Part shown: positions 9,101 to 21,500 of the stretch, in pieces
Layout of the letters: each line of letters begins with the position of its first letter
How positions within the stretch are numbered: position 1 is the first letter of the stretch
Source: Leptospira selangorensis
Lineage (GTDB): Bacteria > Spirochaetota > Leptospiria > Leptospirales > Leptospiraceae
Reading direction: 5' to 3'
Assembly (NCBI RefSeq): GCF_004769405.1
Contig: NZ_RQES01000005.1
Coordinates: 496,001 to 560,000, forward strand
DNA length: 64,000 nucleotides
Translations under genes and position numbers: made by a program
The notes under the pieces: model-generated
What the model was told of the DNA's origin: nothing
Seen by the model: only the letters and a program-made list of their open reading frames with translations
Database searches by the model: none

Positions 9101-12041
9101 ATTTTTGTGGGCGATTTCCTCTGGAGTTTAATATTCTTCTGACTGTTTTTTCGAGTGAACTTTCCTTCTCTCTTTCTTCTAAATACAAAATACCGTTCAA
9201 AGCAAGATCTATGGAAGGAGTAGGCGGAGCATATATGGAAAGTTTTTCCAGAAGTTTTGCTATAAGCTCTTTCCCTTCTCTTAGATTCGCATAAGCTTTT
9301 ACTAAAAATATAAATGCATCTTTTTGGGATTTGGTCCTGCGGAGAGGGCTCCAGGGTTTTATTCCATAATAATGAAATGCATTAGATAAAAGTTTTTTAG
9401 TGGTTTTAGGCGGATTATATCCTTCCGTATCCCATTCGGAAAGTGCTCTTTGTATCTCTCCATAATGAGAAAACTTAGTCCCAGGATCGGAAGAGAATAT
9501 TCTTCGTACTAATACATGGAATTTCAAAAGTTCTATATAGAAGTTTCCCCAAAGACGATTTTCGGAATCCGAAAGTTTAGAAAATTCGAAATTAGAAAGT
9601 ATAGAATCTATCTTTTCTATCGCGTCTTGTTCCCTAAAGGTTCCTAATATCCAGGACTTCAATAAGGTTCTTAGGTCGGAGCTTGAAGTTTTTTGGACAA
9701 GTGGAAGTTTTAATTCCGTATCCGTCTCGATAGAAGGCCAGATCTCCCAGATGGATCCTTTGGAAGTATTATGATTTTCTAATTCTTTTTTGGTTTCGGA
9801 CTTCTGCTCCGTTTCTATTTTTGCTAGAATTTCTCCTTCGCTTAATCCTTTTCCCAAAACCATTCCGGAGGCAGTCATTCCTCTGACTAATTTGTTTCTA
9901 TCCCCATGTTCTAATAGATAGCCCAGTTTTCCGCTTGCAGGTGCGATAAGTACGGTTTCCATTTTCATTGCGGAAATGACTAAGATAGGATCTCCTTCTT
10001 GGATGATTTCCCCTTCTTTCCATACTTCATTCGTTTGAGGATTATTGCAGATCTTTACGAATGTTCCTTGGAAAGGAGAACGTAATATTCCTTCGCTGGA
10101 TATGTTGCTCTTTTTGTCTTTGGATAGAATAGAAAATCTTAGGTATCTGAGTTTTCCTTGTTTATCCGGAAATCTTACTAAGTGAAAAGAAGGCCTTCGA
10201 TCTACTCGGACAGGAATTGTTCTCCCTGCGAATTCTACTAAAAATTCTTCTCCTAATTCTCCTCGAGCGGAAACTCCGATTATTCCGAAATCTTTTCCAT
10301 TCAGTAAAATTCTATAACTAGAAATAGAAGTTCGGAATAAACGTGTTTTATAAGTTTTCAATTCCGATTTTAATTCGAATTCATAAAGAGAATATTCGGA
10401 TTCTTGTGAATGAAGTAATTTGGGAAGGTCCCTATCTCTAAAAGATCTTTTCAGATCGTTTTCCGTTATAAAAACGGATTCGGTGAGAGAACAGATAATT
10501 GCACCTTCTTCTTCCGACTCCTTCTCCACTTTTGTAAGCTCTTCATTATTAGATAAAATTAAATTATCATATTCTCCTGAGCGAAAAAGATCATGTCTTA
10601 TAAGTTTTATTAACTGTTCAATATTTGTGGTGATACCGCGGATGTATAGATCGGAAAGTGCTCTTTCCATTCTGAGTAGAGCTTCTTCTCTTGTGGTTCC
10701 TGTAGTGATCAATTTTCCGATCATCGGATCATAATCACCTAAAACTCTATCACCTTTTCTGAAGCCGAAATCGCAACGTACTCCGTTGAAAGTCGGAAGT
10801 TCCAGGTCTTTTATTTTTCCCGGAGAAGGTGAGTAGTTTTGAAATGGATCTTCTGCATAGATCCTACATTGGATGGAATGATTTCTGTCAGAGAATCTTC
10901 TTTTGATCACCGAGTCGTAAGGTATCTCTTGTTCTCTTCCATCGAAGAATAAAATTTGCCATTTAGCTAGATCGATCCCGAGGGATTGATCCGTTACGGG
11001 ATATTCTACCTGTAATCTGGTATTCATTTCTAAAAATCCGAAATTGCCCGTTTCACAATCTAGTAGGAATTCCACAGTTCCGGCAGCGCATCCTTCCGAG
11101 TAACCTGAGATATGTGCGATCTTTTCTGCAGATGATAATAATTGTAATAAGGTCCTATCGTCTAAAAAAGTTTCTCCACTTTCTTCCACGACCTTTTGGT
11201 TTCTTCTTTGTACTGCACATTTGCGGATACCGACCGCAGTGGAGTTGAAAATTTGTACTTCGAAGTGAGCAGGTCTCTCCACATATTTTTCAAAGAAGAA
11301 GGTCCCATTCCCGTAAGATTGGAGACCGATCCGAACTGCACTTTCTATTGCGGGAAGTAATTCTTTAGAATTTCGAACGATGACCATTCCCTTTCCGCCA
11401 CCGCCACTATCTAACTTGATCATGATCGGATAGCCGATCCTTTCCGCTTCTTGGATTGCAATCTCTTCTCCGCCTGTGATCGGTCCACTTCCTAATAAAA
11501 GTGGGATACCATTCTCTAATGCTAATTTTCTGGCATCCAGTTTATTTCCCACTTTCCTCATTACGGAGGCTTTGGGCCCCATAAATATTATATTTTTTTT
11601 ATATATAAGCGACGCTTCTTCTAGAGACTCTACAAATTTGAAATCCTCGGACAAAAATCCATATCCTGGATAAACTGCATTTGCGTCGGAAAGTAGAGCA
11701 GCGGCTATGATTGTCTGTGAATTCGTGTATTTGTCAGAACTTCCAATGTATAAGATCTCATCAGCGGATTCGTACCAAGATTGTTCTCTGTCCGGATCTG
11801 TTACTACTGCAACGGAACGAATCCCTTCTTCTCTTAACGCTAAAAAGAATCTTTTGGCAATCTCTCCCCTGTTTGCGATCAGTATCTTTTTTAGGACTCC
11901 TTTTCTTTCCGGTAGAATTTCCTTTTTTTCGGAACGTCCTGGATTTAGGATTTTTAATTCTCTTATAACTGAATCTATTTCAGGAATACTTAATATTCCT
12001 TGAGTAAATGAATCTGGCTCTGGTTTTCTTGTAGGTATCAT
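6141..12041 (-). CDS. Single-chain multidomain acyl-CoA carboxylase (BC-BCCP-CT)
   Basis: This 1966-residue protein combines all parts of a biotin-dependent acyl-CoA carboxylase. Biotin carboxylase spans about residues 50-500, with ATP-grasp loop GGGGKGM at 213-219 and catalytic EMNTRLQVEY at 338-347. A linker resembling a BT domain covers about 500-650. The biotin carrier covers about 650-730, with the biotinyl Lys693 in AMKM. Residues 740-1220 are a central region that I cannot assign. The carboxyltransferase has its N-half at about 1225-1480 and C-half at about 1700-1935, the latter containing GGGSPDAPGT and a biotin/CoA-site QNYGGRQIHAFSG stretch. The order and the long central region recall eukaryotic ACC more than the usual split bacterial enzyme. 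A TAGGAG ribosome site precedes the ATG. It lies 10 bp after acpS in the fas operon, so making malonyl-CoA for that synthase is the likeliest role. Propionyl- or longer acyl-CoA use is not excluded. Confidence 0.92.
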   Translation of the reverse strand: MIPTRKPEPDSFTQGILSIPEIDSVIRELKILNPGRSEKKEILPERKGVLKKILIANRGEIAKRFFLALREEGIRSVAVVTDPDREQSWYESADEILYIGSSDKYTNSQTIIAAALLSDANAVYPGYGFLSEDFKFVESLEEASLIYKKNIIFMGPKASVMRKVGNKLDARKLALENGIPLLLGSGPITGGEEIAIQEAERIGYPIMIKLDSGGGGKGMVIVRNSKELLPAIESAVRIGLQSYGNGTFFFEKYVERPAHFEVQIFNSTAVGIRKCAVQRRNQKVVEESGETFLDDRTLLQLLSSAEKIAHISGYSEGCAAGTVEFLLDCETGNFGFLEMNTRLQVEYPVTDQSLGIDLAKWQILFFDGREQEIPYDSVIKRRFSDRNHSIQCRIYAEDPFQNYSPSPGKIKDLELPTFNGVRCDFGFRKGDRVLGDYDPMIGKLITTGTTREEALLRMERALSDLYIRGITTNIEQLIKLIRHDLFRSGEYDNLILSNNEELTKVEKESEEEGAIICSLTESVFITENDLKRSFRDRDLPKLLHSQESEYSLYEFELKSELKTYKTRLFRTSISSYRILLNGKDFGIIGVSARGELGEEFLVEFAGRTIPVRVDRRPSFHLVRFPDKQGKLRYLRFSILSKDKKSNISSEGILRSPFQGTFVKICNNPQTNEVWKEGEIIQEGDPILVISAMKMETVLIAPASGKLGYLLEHGDRNKLVRGMTASGMVLGKGLSEGEILAKIETEQKSETKKELENHNTSKGSIWEIWPSIETDTELKLPLVQKTSSSDLRTLLKSWILGTFREQDAIEKIDSILSNFEFSKLSDSENRLWGNFYIELLKFHVLVRRIFSSDPGTKFSHYGEIQRALSEWDTEGYNPPKTTKKLLSNAFHYYGIKPWSPLRRTKSQKDAFIFLVKAYANLREGKELIAKLLEKLSIYAPPTPSIDLALNGILYLEEREKESSLEKTVRRILNSRGNRPQKFKGGDATISRKHVFDYMRFLKSPWSSVSEDRSEILEEKFKKSFSENLPLIPENFDESLTSQIRKKLEYWQTQGSIKRLFSPSSGHFLYFLETEKEKQYILFSTLSAKPEKQTSRFDLETTAKVGACILQGAQIFKKLDIFRLEVLVSGFKVKFDPGSNEEEVFNYNNIMESAGSVLRFFLHGLYSQFTMDFLPENTEKTVTLSFFFKDGKLRMDIAHPNDPRFPYCIGTDPKDLSVFQKGKWPLECWISEVFDTESAKEITIPGTDGLLRKNPKTGKEEIYIPGAKIFEGKVGGKPALCFFKDSRVAGGATGDLEGRKYIAAAYYAYRKDLPLYIWNDGAGANIKEGMVSLNRAAEGFFMNSLLGANLKASEFRAAIESHSDPILKEVCSETEKKYGSEFRKYNSEDRPSLCFTVAVGTGSSTGLDVYGSSQASLQVLLNEDESYRVLTGSSVIESVTGEKFTNYEIGGAKIMGQATGTVDFVANDKIQLIWIIRRIQDSLLGCNPLQKEKSQSVISENWNVLDENELIHHSESGFFLPIKENYSGSGSLVSGFIRLGQTSVLSMGPRTNDGFHSLPCIIKAKESVRIAEKTGASLLLVYGSKWFRSSHLDDYDSLRPRRDFQKSLQNFKGACLHFVKNPEGLRVSELTSSADVWLLLEPNEKSKASVHKEFSNKKRWATFTSKNESEAYEIIKKFFHLLNHREIENSTVSKTEIKLPKEITVSYDMKEEIVQKILDENTFLEFGEWDPGSSLITGLGRIQGRTVAIIADQPKGGGSPDAPGTEKFRVFTEFANKHSIPLLMISDAPGFVPGTKQERARIQQIGGESLDVNVLSEIPVVSIVLRQNYGGRQIHAFSGFLRPGIAYYSLAEATLAVMGGNSAFDLFQGAKVSNLRKEGNIQEIESIQKEFFESFTKKSRADFDAKNTGVLDGTFGSVSDLREVLKTGLEEADLKLSHWRKNKNKYSEGEVYLCPKNSEEDWKDLILP

Positions 12042-12051
12042 TCGCTTTCTC

Positions 12052-12501
12052 CTAAAATATCAGGAGGACTTCGGAAAATGCATAATCCCCCGTATGACTG
12101 ATGCTCAACCGAATTGAATTCGGTTTTAAGTTGTTCAGATAAGTTTCAAAATTTCCGTAAAAACGAAAATAGGGACGGCCATAATCGTCATTACGTATTT
12201 CTATTTCCGAATAGTTAACGTTTAGATCCGGTTTTTGGAATAAACGATATCCATCCAATGCCTTAATGAGAGCTTCTTTCGCTGCGTATCTTCCCGCAAA
12301 AAAACTTGCTCTTTGATTTTCAGGTTTTGTCTGTCCCTTCTTCCTTTCCCAATCCGTAAAAGTAATCTTAAAGAAGAAGGTAGCCTTATCCTGCAAACTT
12401 TCCTTGAACTCAGGAATATAAGTAAGATCCACTCCTACGGAAGCGTAAGGGTTGGCAACGGATTCAAAACTAGGAAGAGGTTGTGATTCTAATTTCATCA
12501 T
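12052..12501 (-). CDS. acpS: Holo-ACP synthase / 4'-phosphopantetheinyl transferase
   Basis: This 149-residue AcpS-type transferase would move phosphopantetheine from CoA to a carrier-protein Ser. The Mg-binding GVDL motif (residues 23-26, Asp25) and FAGRYAAKEALIKAL (68-82, Glu76) are both intact, and a C-terminal SISHTG motif is present. It is slightly longer than typical 120-residue AcpS because of an N-terminal extension. Its ATG overlaps the fas TGA in ATGA (12498-12501), so it is translationally coupled to the synthase whose internal ACP it should activate. Mycobacteria also place acpS directly after fas. Fungal FAS instead carries this domain fused at its C-terminus, which is missing from the synthase here. 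Confidence 0.93.
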   Translation of the reverse strand: MMKLESQPLPSFESVANPYASVGVDLTYIPEFKESLQDKATFFFKITFTDWERKKGQTKPENQRASFFAGRYAAKEALIKALDGYRLFQKPDLNVNYSEIEIRNDDYGRPYFRFYGNFETYLNNLKPNSIRLSISHTGDYAFSEVLLIF

Positions 12502-15500
12502 TTTTCTTCCTGTTTGGATCTGTAGTTTGCGTTGAGTAGAATACCGATTTCTTCTTCCTGGAAATAGGACTTAGTATGCCTTTCGTATAAAGGTTTTCCT
12601 ATACCCATTCTGATCTCATGGTATCTATTCCGATTTCTGATCTCCCTTTTTTTTCTCAGCTTGAGATAAGTTTCTCTTTGTTCTTGAGTTAGAGCCGCTA
12701 AGAAGTAATCGGAATGAACAAAAAGACAAAGCGCTCCCACATGTCCGAAACCTAAGGTGGTTAACATTCCTGCCTTAATATTATGTTTACCGAATGGAAT
12801 ACTTTCGTCCGTAAATGTGATGAACTCATAATCATTCATGTCCGGATCTACTTCTTCAAGGTTCCGGTTCCCGGTTACGATACCTTCTTCCAAAGTTTGT
12901 AATATCCCAATGGTTTGCCATGCTGCAGCTCCACCTTTGGAATGCCCGGTAAGTGATTTTTGAGAAACTACAGGTAGTAGGTTTCCTGGAGTTCTCCCAA
13001 GCTTTGATAATAAATTATACAAAAGTTTGTTTTCATTCTTATCATTTGCTTTTGTAGAAGTATCGTGTTTGTAGGCGACACCTATATCATCCGCTGTGAG
13101 TCCGAAAGCGGATAACGCATTTCTCAACGGAGATTTTTCTTTTTCAGATTCGGCTCCTAAAGATAAAAGTCCGAGTCCAGGTGCAGGAATAGAAGCTTGG
13201 ATACCATCCGTTTTAGAACCTGCATAAGCTAAAATTCCGTAAACAGGCAGTCCAGCTTCGAGAGCCAAGTCTGCTCTTGCAAGTAGAACGACTCCTCCTC
13301 CTTGTGCTTCTACGAATCCTCCTCTTCGGATATCATTCGGGCGGCACATTCCTTTAGGATCGATTCCTTGTTCCAACATTTCCACGCTGCTTGCAGTCGC
13401 TTGCATGTCTCCGAATCCGACCAAACTTTCCATTGCAAAATCATCGAAGGCACCGGCTAACATAAAGCCTGCTTTACCTTCTTTGATCAAACTCGCTGCC
13501 ATCTCCAAAGAAATTCCCGCAGTGGCACAAGCGGCTACAGGAGTTTGGACAGGACCGTAACCTCCTACATAAGAGGTGAGTGCCCATGCTGTAGTAACGT
13601 TGATTAAAGATTCTTGTAACGCGTCATGCTGTCTTTCTTTTCCGAGTAAGAAGTCATGGAACATTCTTTTAAGTTTGCCCATTCCTCCCATACCTGAACC
13701 GACTGTGGAACCTACTAATCCAGGATGTAAAAACCTATACAATTCCATTGGCTCCATTCCGGAACGTAAGAATGCTTCGCATGTGCAGTATAGATTATAG
13801 ACCGTGATCGGATCTACTTGAGCGGTTAGATCTTTTGTTAATCCGTATTTTGCCGGATCCCAACCTTTAGGTATCTGTCCTGCAACTTTTCTATTGAAGT
13901 CGGAAGCTTTTCTGGCTTTGATCGTACTTCCTTTTTTTCTTCTCACGAACCATTTGTCTTTTTCGGAATCATGATAAATTTCCGTGGCTTCCGGCTCTGC
14001 CTTCTTGAATTCTTCCGCTTCTTTTGAGTTAGAAACCGGAATGAAGAAGTCCTCTTCCAATACCACATCAACAAAGGAGAATAACGCGGATGGATCGAAT
14101 CCTACCGACTCTTTGTCTATGATCCGGATTCCAGTATGAGCTAAGATCTTTTCTTCGTATTTGGATTTTATTTCCCATTCCGCGACTGCTTCTCCTGTTT
14201 CGGAATCAGTCCAACTTCTTCCTTTATCCGCAGCCTGATATTTGATAAAACCCATCATCCATGCGAGTTCTAATGCGGCCTCTAAAGAAAGTGTCTCCGA
14301 TTTTTCCAATTCCCATCTGGTCATGGAGCTACCTGCCGGTCCTAGTTCTGCAAAACCAACGACACAAATAGTTTGAGACAGATCTAATTCTTTTAAATGC
14401 CCTATCTCATTCAGTTTCGTTTGAGAAGGGATAGAAGGATATTTATACACTTCCTTAGGTAAGTATTCCCTTGTGATAGTTTCCTGTTTTTCTAATATAA
14501 TTTTACTCTTAAGAGTGAAGGTTTCCTTTTTGACTTTTGCCTCTAAAAGAATATCCGAACGGATCTTCCCTAAAGTTTTTCCTAGATCGGTTTGAGAATC
14601 CAAACCGCCAGTGAAATTTGCCTTAGTGATTTGTTCGGAAGAACGGAATGCACAGGTATGGATTAAATTTCCTAAAAGAAGTCCCATTTCTCTTCGAGAG
14701 AATGTGAGAACTCCTGATTTTTCTTCCAATGCTTGGGCAACAAGATCATTGGCTTCCATGAGACCGGTTCCTCTAACCCAGCCGATCACACAACCATGGA
14801 TCCTTGTATGTTTTCCCCAATCATCTTCTTCCGAGAATTTTTTGCGGAACAAGGTCTCGAGACCTAATTTAGTTTCGGCATACATTCCATCTCTTCCAAA
14901 GATACCATGATTCGGCGAAAGAGGTAAGATCACATGAAGCGGAGAAGTTTCCGTAGGTGTGTTTTTCATTCTTCCCAGAGTACCTATCAGTTTTTCAACA
15001 CCAAGCAACATGACTCTCAAAGATGTTAAAGAAGAATCATCTAATTGTGATCCGGTATTCTCTTCTCCGACTGCGCCGAAGGGAATCAAAACATCCGGTT
15101 CCCAATCTTTTTGAACCAACCATTCTGATAATAGGCGTATGTCCTCGAAAGATCCTTGGGAGAACGGAACTAAGGAAAGTGAGGAACCTTTTGCTCCGTA
15201 CTTTTGGAATATTTTCTTATAAAACTTAACTTTTTCGGATGAATAGGAAGTGGTTGTTAGAATAATATCTGCTCCACCTGCAAGTAGAACAAACACTGTC
15301 TCTAATGCGATCGAGTTTGGACCTCCGCCTGTTACTAAAACTTTCAAGCCTGCAAAAGAAATTCCTTCCTTGGAAGAACTTGTAATTGAGTTTAAAATAG
15401 CTTCCGTCTCTTTTTGATTTTCCGTCCAGCCTCCTCCTTGGTCCTTACTTGTTCCGATCGATATTTTACCTTGGAAGAATTCCTTTAATTTAGTAGAATA

Positions 15501-18500
15501 TTCGACTTCTTTAAAGTTTAGATTACCTTCTTCGGAGATATCTAATTTAGGACGTAATACAGAGTTTTCTGCTTGGAAGATCGGATTTCTATTTTGATCC
15601 CACTTCGAAGAAATTGATCTTAAATATTCACTTTTAGATTCTATGTTTTTCTTTTCTTCCGGGAAATGAGTCTGATCGTTCTGCAGAATTTGGTCCCAAT
15701 ATTTTAAGACCTGAGATAACAGAGGACTCGCATGATTCGCGAAATACTTTTCTTCTTCTAAACTGAAAACGTCTGAGGCTCCGGCTCTGATATTTGTGAG
15801 GTTTTGTAGCAGTTTTTTCTTTGCCCATTGTTCCGAGTTGGAAAAACGAACTATCTTCTTTTCTTCAAATAAAGAAGAAGGAGCGGATTCTGCCTGGATT
15901 TTTTGCCTTGCTTCTTGAAGAACATTCAAGTCTTTTATTAGAAATTCTGCAAATGGATCTTCGCCTAGCAGTCTGGATTGGAAATTCTTAATTGCCTTTC
16001 CGAAAATTCCTTCTGCTCCGAAATATTTTCTTTCTAATTCTTCCAAAGCGGCAGCATCCACTTTCGCGCCAGTTGCTGATCCGGAATTGTTTGCGGAAAG
16101 TTTTCCGATCCGTATTCCTTTGGATTGAGCAAATAGATCTACTGCTTTATCCAACCATTTAGAAGCGTCTTTAGAATTTCCGATCCGAGAATTTAACGCG
16201 ATGGAACTCAAAGCTCCTTTTCGTAAAGAATCTCCTTCTCTAACATATAAAGGAAGGAAGATGCTGATTGCGAAAACTCCGGAAGCACTTAATCCTCTTT
16301 CTTCTTTTAAATATTTAAAAACTTCCGTTCTACCAAAATCAGGCGGGAAAAATTTCTTCAAAGTTTCTTCAAAAGAAGTTCTTAAATAAGGCCCAGGTTG
16401 TGTGTATGCAGATTGTTCTTCTAAAGATTTTATCAAATCCTTTAAGGATTTTTCATGAGCTCCATCCAAACTTGTGGTTTTGAATTCTGCTCCCAGGTCT
16501 GCCATCACCTGGTTTCTTTTAGAAGAATTTCCTCCAAATAGAATATCTATATTTTCATCTTCCGAAATCTCTTCAGGTCGAATTCCCGCTTTCAAAGAAA
16601 GTAATACGAATAATGCATCCTTCTTACTAAGATTTACAGATGCCTCTTCTCCGCCGAATTGTTGTGATTCTTGAACGGTTTCTTGGATTTGCGCGGGTGC
16701 GGTTTTGATATCCGATTTTGCAACTGGGGCTTCTGCCGCAATCGGTTCCGGAATTTCCCTAAGTTTTGAAAACTCGGCAGTTTCACAATCTTCTAATTCC
16801 GAGAAGACAATATTACGATTTTCTTCTATATGTAGAATTTCAAATGAAGAAGGATCCGAAACTTCTCTTAGAGTTTGCCTTGCCATTCCTGCAAGATCCC
16901 CTCTGGCACCAAGGTCGATCAATCTTCGAACTTTCAGATCTTGGAAGAATTGATCCTGGGTCTTGATCCATTGTACAGGCATTGCGAATTGGTAAGCAAG
17001 CAGCTCGATTAACAGAATTCTTCTGAGTTCTTTATTAGAAAGTTTTTGTTCTTCTTTTAGGATCTTTTCCAAGATCGGGCTTCCTGAAACCTCCCAAACG
17101 TATTTTATAAATTCCTTATTAATGGAGAACGGTTTTGCTACCAGATTCGGTATATATTTTCCATCTAATTCTTCGAAACCGGATATCTGCGGAACATTCG
17201 CTTCCAAAGTTTTTCTGAACTCTGCAACTCCGTTTACCAAAACTCTGGAATGGAAAGGTACATCTATTCCTTCCAAACGGATTGTGGTCTTTTTGCCTCT
17301 TACGATTTCTTTAAAACGATTCTCCATTTCAGTGAGAGCCTTAAGATCTCCCGTCACAGAATATTGTTTATCTCGGATGTTTAGGTTAACCACTTCTAAA
17401 GGAAGACCGGTTTCTTCTTTGATCTGTGCTACAACTTTCAGAATGGTTTCTTCGTCCAGGCCCACATGACGATTTCCTAATACTACGCTCATGCCGAAGG
17501 GACTTCTTCCATCTTTGTCCCTTGGAACCAGACTTTGCATAGTAAGTCCTCTTCCATACACGATGCGGATCACATTTTCTAAGCCTAAAAATCCTCTGGC
17601 AGATAGAGCAGAAAATTCGCCGAGAGAATGTCCCGCAAACGGAGCTTCATGATCTAAAAATCCTCTCTCTTTTAAGATTTCCCAATCTGCCATAGACTTT
17701 GTTACCAAAGCAACTTGGGTAAATTGAGTGAGGTGAAGAACACCTTTAGGATGATTCCAAACTTTTTTCCCAACTTTCAATTGGGTCGGATTCTCTTGTA
17801 CAATTTTTAAAAGGGAGAAGCCTAACTCATCTCTTGTAGTGTTCTCAGCTCTTTGCCAAACATTTCTGGCTTCCGGAAACTCATCCCTGAGTTTCATTCC
17901 CATTCCTTGGGATTGGGAACCTTGGCCTGTAAACACGTATCCTGTTTTTTTAGCGGAAACGATTACTTTAGCGCTTAATTTCCTTTCTCCATTTCGATTC
18001 TCCAAGCTAACCGAGAGAACTTGCGATCCTTTCTTTTGAGAAACATGAATTGCTTCTAAAAGTAACTCTTCGCCTAAATATACAGGAGCTTCGAAAGTTT
18101 CCTCAAAAGAAGATAATCTGGACGGATCCCCTTGGCATACGTCCATTACGATTTGTTTAATTACTCTAGAAGAAGTCCATAACCCATGAACAATTCTATC
18201 TTTCCAACCTGCATATTTTGCAAAATCAATATCCGTATGGATCGGATTCGTATCTCCGGATGCAGCAGAATATTCGCCCATGTCGGAAGGTGCATAAAAA
18301 GTTTCCGATATAACTTTATAAGATTTTGAAAGTGGAATTTCCGAATCTGCTTCCGTTAGATTAGAAAAGAATCGATCAAAAGATGTTGGAATTCCAACGA
18401 TGACTTTTTCTTCTAATTTAAATTTTCCCCATTCTTCCGAATGAGAGCCTGAAACTTTTGCAATCTTACCTTCGATTGTATGAAGTTCCTGATTTGAGCC

Positions 18501-21500
18501 CAGAGACAGAACAAGACGATTTTTTGAAGTAAATTTTAATTTAGATCCAATATGGTTTGTTTCTTTATCTTCATTTTTATAAATCCAAGGGATAGAATTC
18601 AGAAGATTAGATTCCGCTTCCGATCTGATCAGAATACTTTTTTCGAAAGGTAAAGAATCGAATTCTTCGAATTTGGAATAAACATCTCTGATCAAAAATC
18701 CAGTTTGGAAAGAACAGATCTTCTTTCCTTCTTTTGAGATCTCTCCCAAAATTTGGATTTCTTGTCCCGAACCTAGCTTACGAACTTTAGCAAGTCTTGC
18801 TTTGGATCTTAGTTTATCTCCTGGAACTAACTCGCTTGCTTCTTTTTCCCATTGGAAATTTTGAGAAAAGTGAAGAAGTCTAAATAGATTCTTATTTTCT
18901 AAAGTAAATAAAGGAGAAAGAAGAACCTTCCACGCAAAAGCAGTGCTCATACCAAGGGGAGGATTCGGTTCGGATTTTAAATCTGCTCTTCTTAATTCTC
19001 CGATTGCTTTCCGGAAATTTAAAATAGATTCCTTATCAATTATAATTTCGGATTCTAATTCTTGTGAAACATTCTTGGAAGAATTTAGATCTATCTTTTG
19101 ATCCAATCCCCATGTTTTTAAATAGAGGTCGAGGCCAGATCTTTCTCTATATGTAAGATCTTCTTCTATAAATGTTCCTAAAGTTTTTCCTGCGCTAAAC
19201 CTTCTTTGGAATGGGATCGCAGCTCCATTTTTAGGATCGTAGAAGAAAAGTTTTAACTCAGCAGAATCTTTTTCCGAAAGTTTTAACTCTACTTTTAGTT
19301 TGTTTTCTTCCAATACTTGGATCAGTAGTAATTCTTCCGAACCACTTGTTTCCCAGATAAATTTCCTGCCGATTCTTGGCTCGAAGAATAATTTTAGATC
19401 GGATGCGGTTTGTCCGATCTTGGGAGATTTTAATACGGCATTCAGGAATCCTTTTCCTAATTCTGCTATACCTAAGATCCAATCGTTCGGAGTAATATCA
19501 AGGTTTTCGAATATATAAATCGAATTATTGCGGATTTGTTCTTCCGGAAATAAATTCAGTATACTTTTTCCTTGGGAGTCCGAATCGAACAAATCTTCCC
19601 ACTGGACTTTTTTAGGTTTAGAATTTTCCAAACTTATTTGCAGGAAGTTTTGGAAGATGGAAGAGACAGGTTCGTTTGCTTTATGAATCCCTTTGATAGC
19701 TTTCGGTCCGGGAATCCAAGCGCAAGAATCCGGCTCAATATTCTCACAATGAGAATACCAAAGAGAATCGGAACGGATCCATTTTACTAAGTCCTCGTCA
19801 ATTACCGGTATAAAGTTTATTGGCTTGCCAGGTCTTTTGCAAACATCAAAGAAGAAGATTATATCTTCCGGTAAGATCAGGATCGTATCTGCATTTTTAT
19901 ATCTGGTCTTCCATTCGTTTAGAAAAACATTCTGATCAAAGTCGGAGTTTATTTTTTCCAGTATAGAACTTTGGTTTGATGGTTCTGAAATTCTAGCTTC
20001 GAATCTTTGTACTAATTCTATAAATCTGTTCCTGAAACTTTTATCTATAAAAGGATGATCCGGCCAATTCCCCTCTGGAGAAACCAATCTTTGCCCGGGA
20101 CAAGTTAGCTCTAAGTATCTAGAAAGAATTTGAGTGTAATTCATCTCTTCTAGATCACCGAAGTAGGGTTTAGCAGTGGAGTTTATGAGATTGATTAATT
20201 CTTTCTTTTTGGACAGAACAGATTTTTTAGCTTCTTCCGTTTCTTTTCCTTTTGTAAGTTCTTCTGCAAGGGAAGAAAGTTTGGTCCAGGTATTTTCTGC
20301 ATAATAAATATCTGCACCGAGTCCGGATCTTCCTGAGATCACTCCACCTGCGTTCTTTCCTTCTTGAGTAGTTTTCCAATTTTCGGACCCAGAGATCTCC
20401 ACCAAGGCTTGTTTAATTTTTTCCGATGTAGCACATTCTTTGGCGGCCATGAGTCTGGTTCCTAAGAATATTGCGTCTACCGGCATGGGATTTTTTCCTG
20501 CCCAGGTTCCGAATAACCAAGACTTGGAGTCTTGAGGTTCCGCTATTCCTCCACCGACTGCTAGAATGATATTCTTACAATCTCTGATTTCGCCATAAGT
20601 AGAGCGGACTAATTCTTCTAGATCTTCCCAGCTATGGTGACCTCCTGCAGCTCCACCTTCTATCTGCATTAGGATTTTTGAATCCGGTATTTGTTTCGCG
20701 ATAGAGATCACTTGTCGGATCTGTTTTTGGGTTCCAGGTTTGAACGAATTCAACCAAATCCCATGAGCTTCAAAATCTTTTAATATTCGAATTGCTTCTT
20801 CTGTTTCTGGAATGCCTGCCGAGATGGTGACTCCTTCGATTGGAGCGCCTTCACTTTTGAGTTTTTTGACTAACGGAACTTGAAGATTCCATAAATAAGC
20901 ATCTAAGTACAGAAGGTTTATGACTATTCCTATTCCGGGAGGTAATTCTTTTTGAAATACCTCCATCCTTTTTCGGAATAATTCTTCTGTGACTTGTCCA
21001 CCGCCTGCCCATTCTACTAAGTATCCTTCTTTTGCAGCTGCGATAACTATTTCAGGCTCAACTGTAGAAGGAGTCATACCTCCTCCGAAGATAGGAACTC
21101 TTCCTGTCCAAACGGAATAATTGTTTTTTAAGAAAACTTTTCCACTCGGGAGCTCCACCGTTTCCGGTTGGAATTCCTTCCATGATTTAGGAAATTCTAA
21201 ATTAGTTTCCTTAGTAAAAGATCTATAGGATTCCGATTTGCTTAGATTTCGGACGAGATAGGATTTACCTTTTAAGACGGGAGAACATAGTTTTTCGGCG
21301 TCTACCCCTGGTCCGAAAGAGATCAGTAATACTTTACTTTCTTCCTTCTCTAAACTTCCTAAGCAGATTTCCCAATCTAATGTTTCTGCCACTGCCATTC
21401 TGGATAACGCCAGTGCAAGATCGGATTCGGTCCTAAGATCTCTTCCGTCTCTTGTATCGTATAAAGGAATTTTTAGATCGGATTGTTTAGGATTGAATCC

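Noticed and set aside
19258..19482. Short frames on both strands inside fas and the carboxylase
   Set aside because: Many frames of 60-120 codons appear here, all in regions with strong coding signal in the main frame and no start signals; they are shadows.
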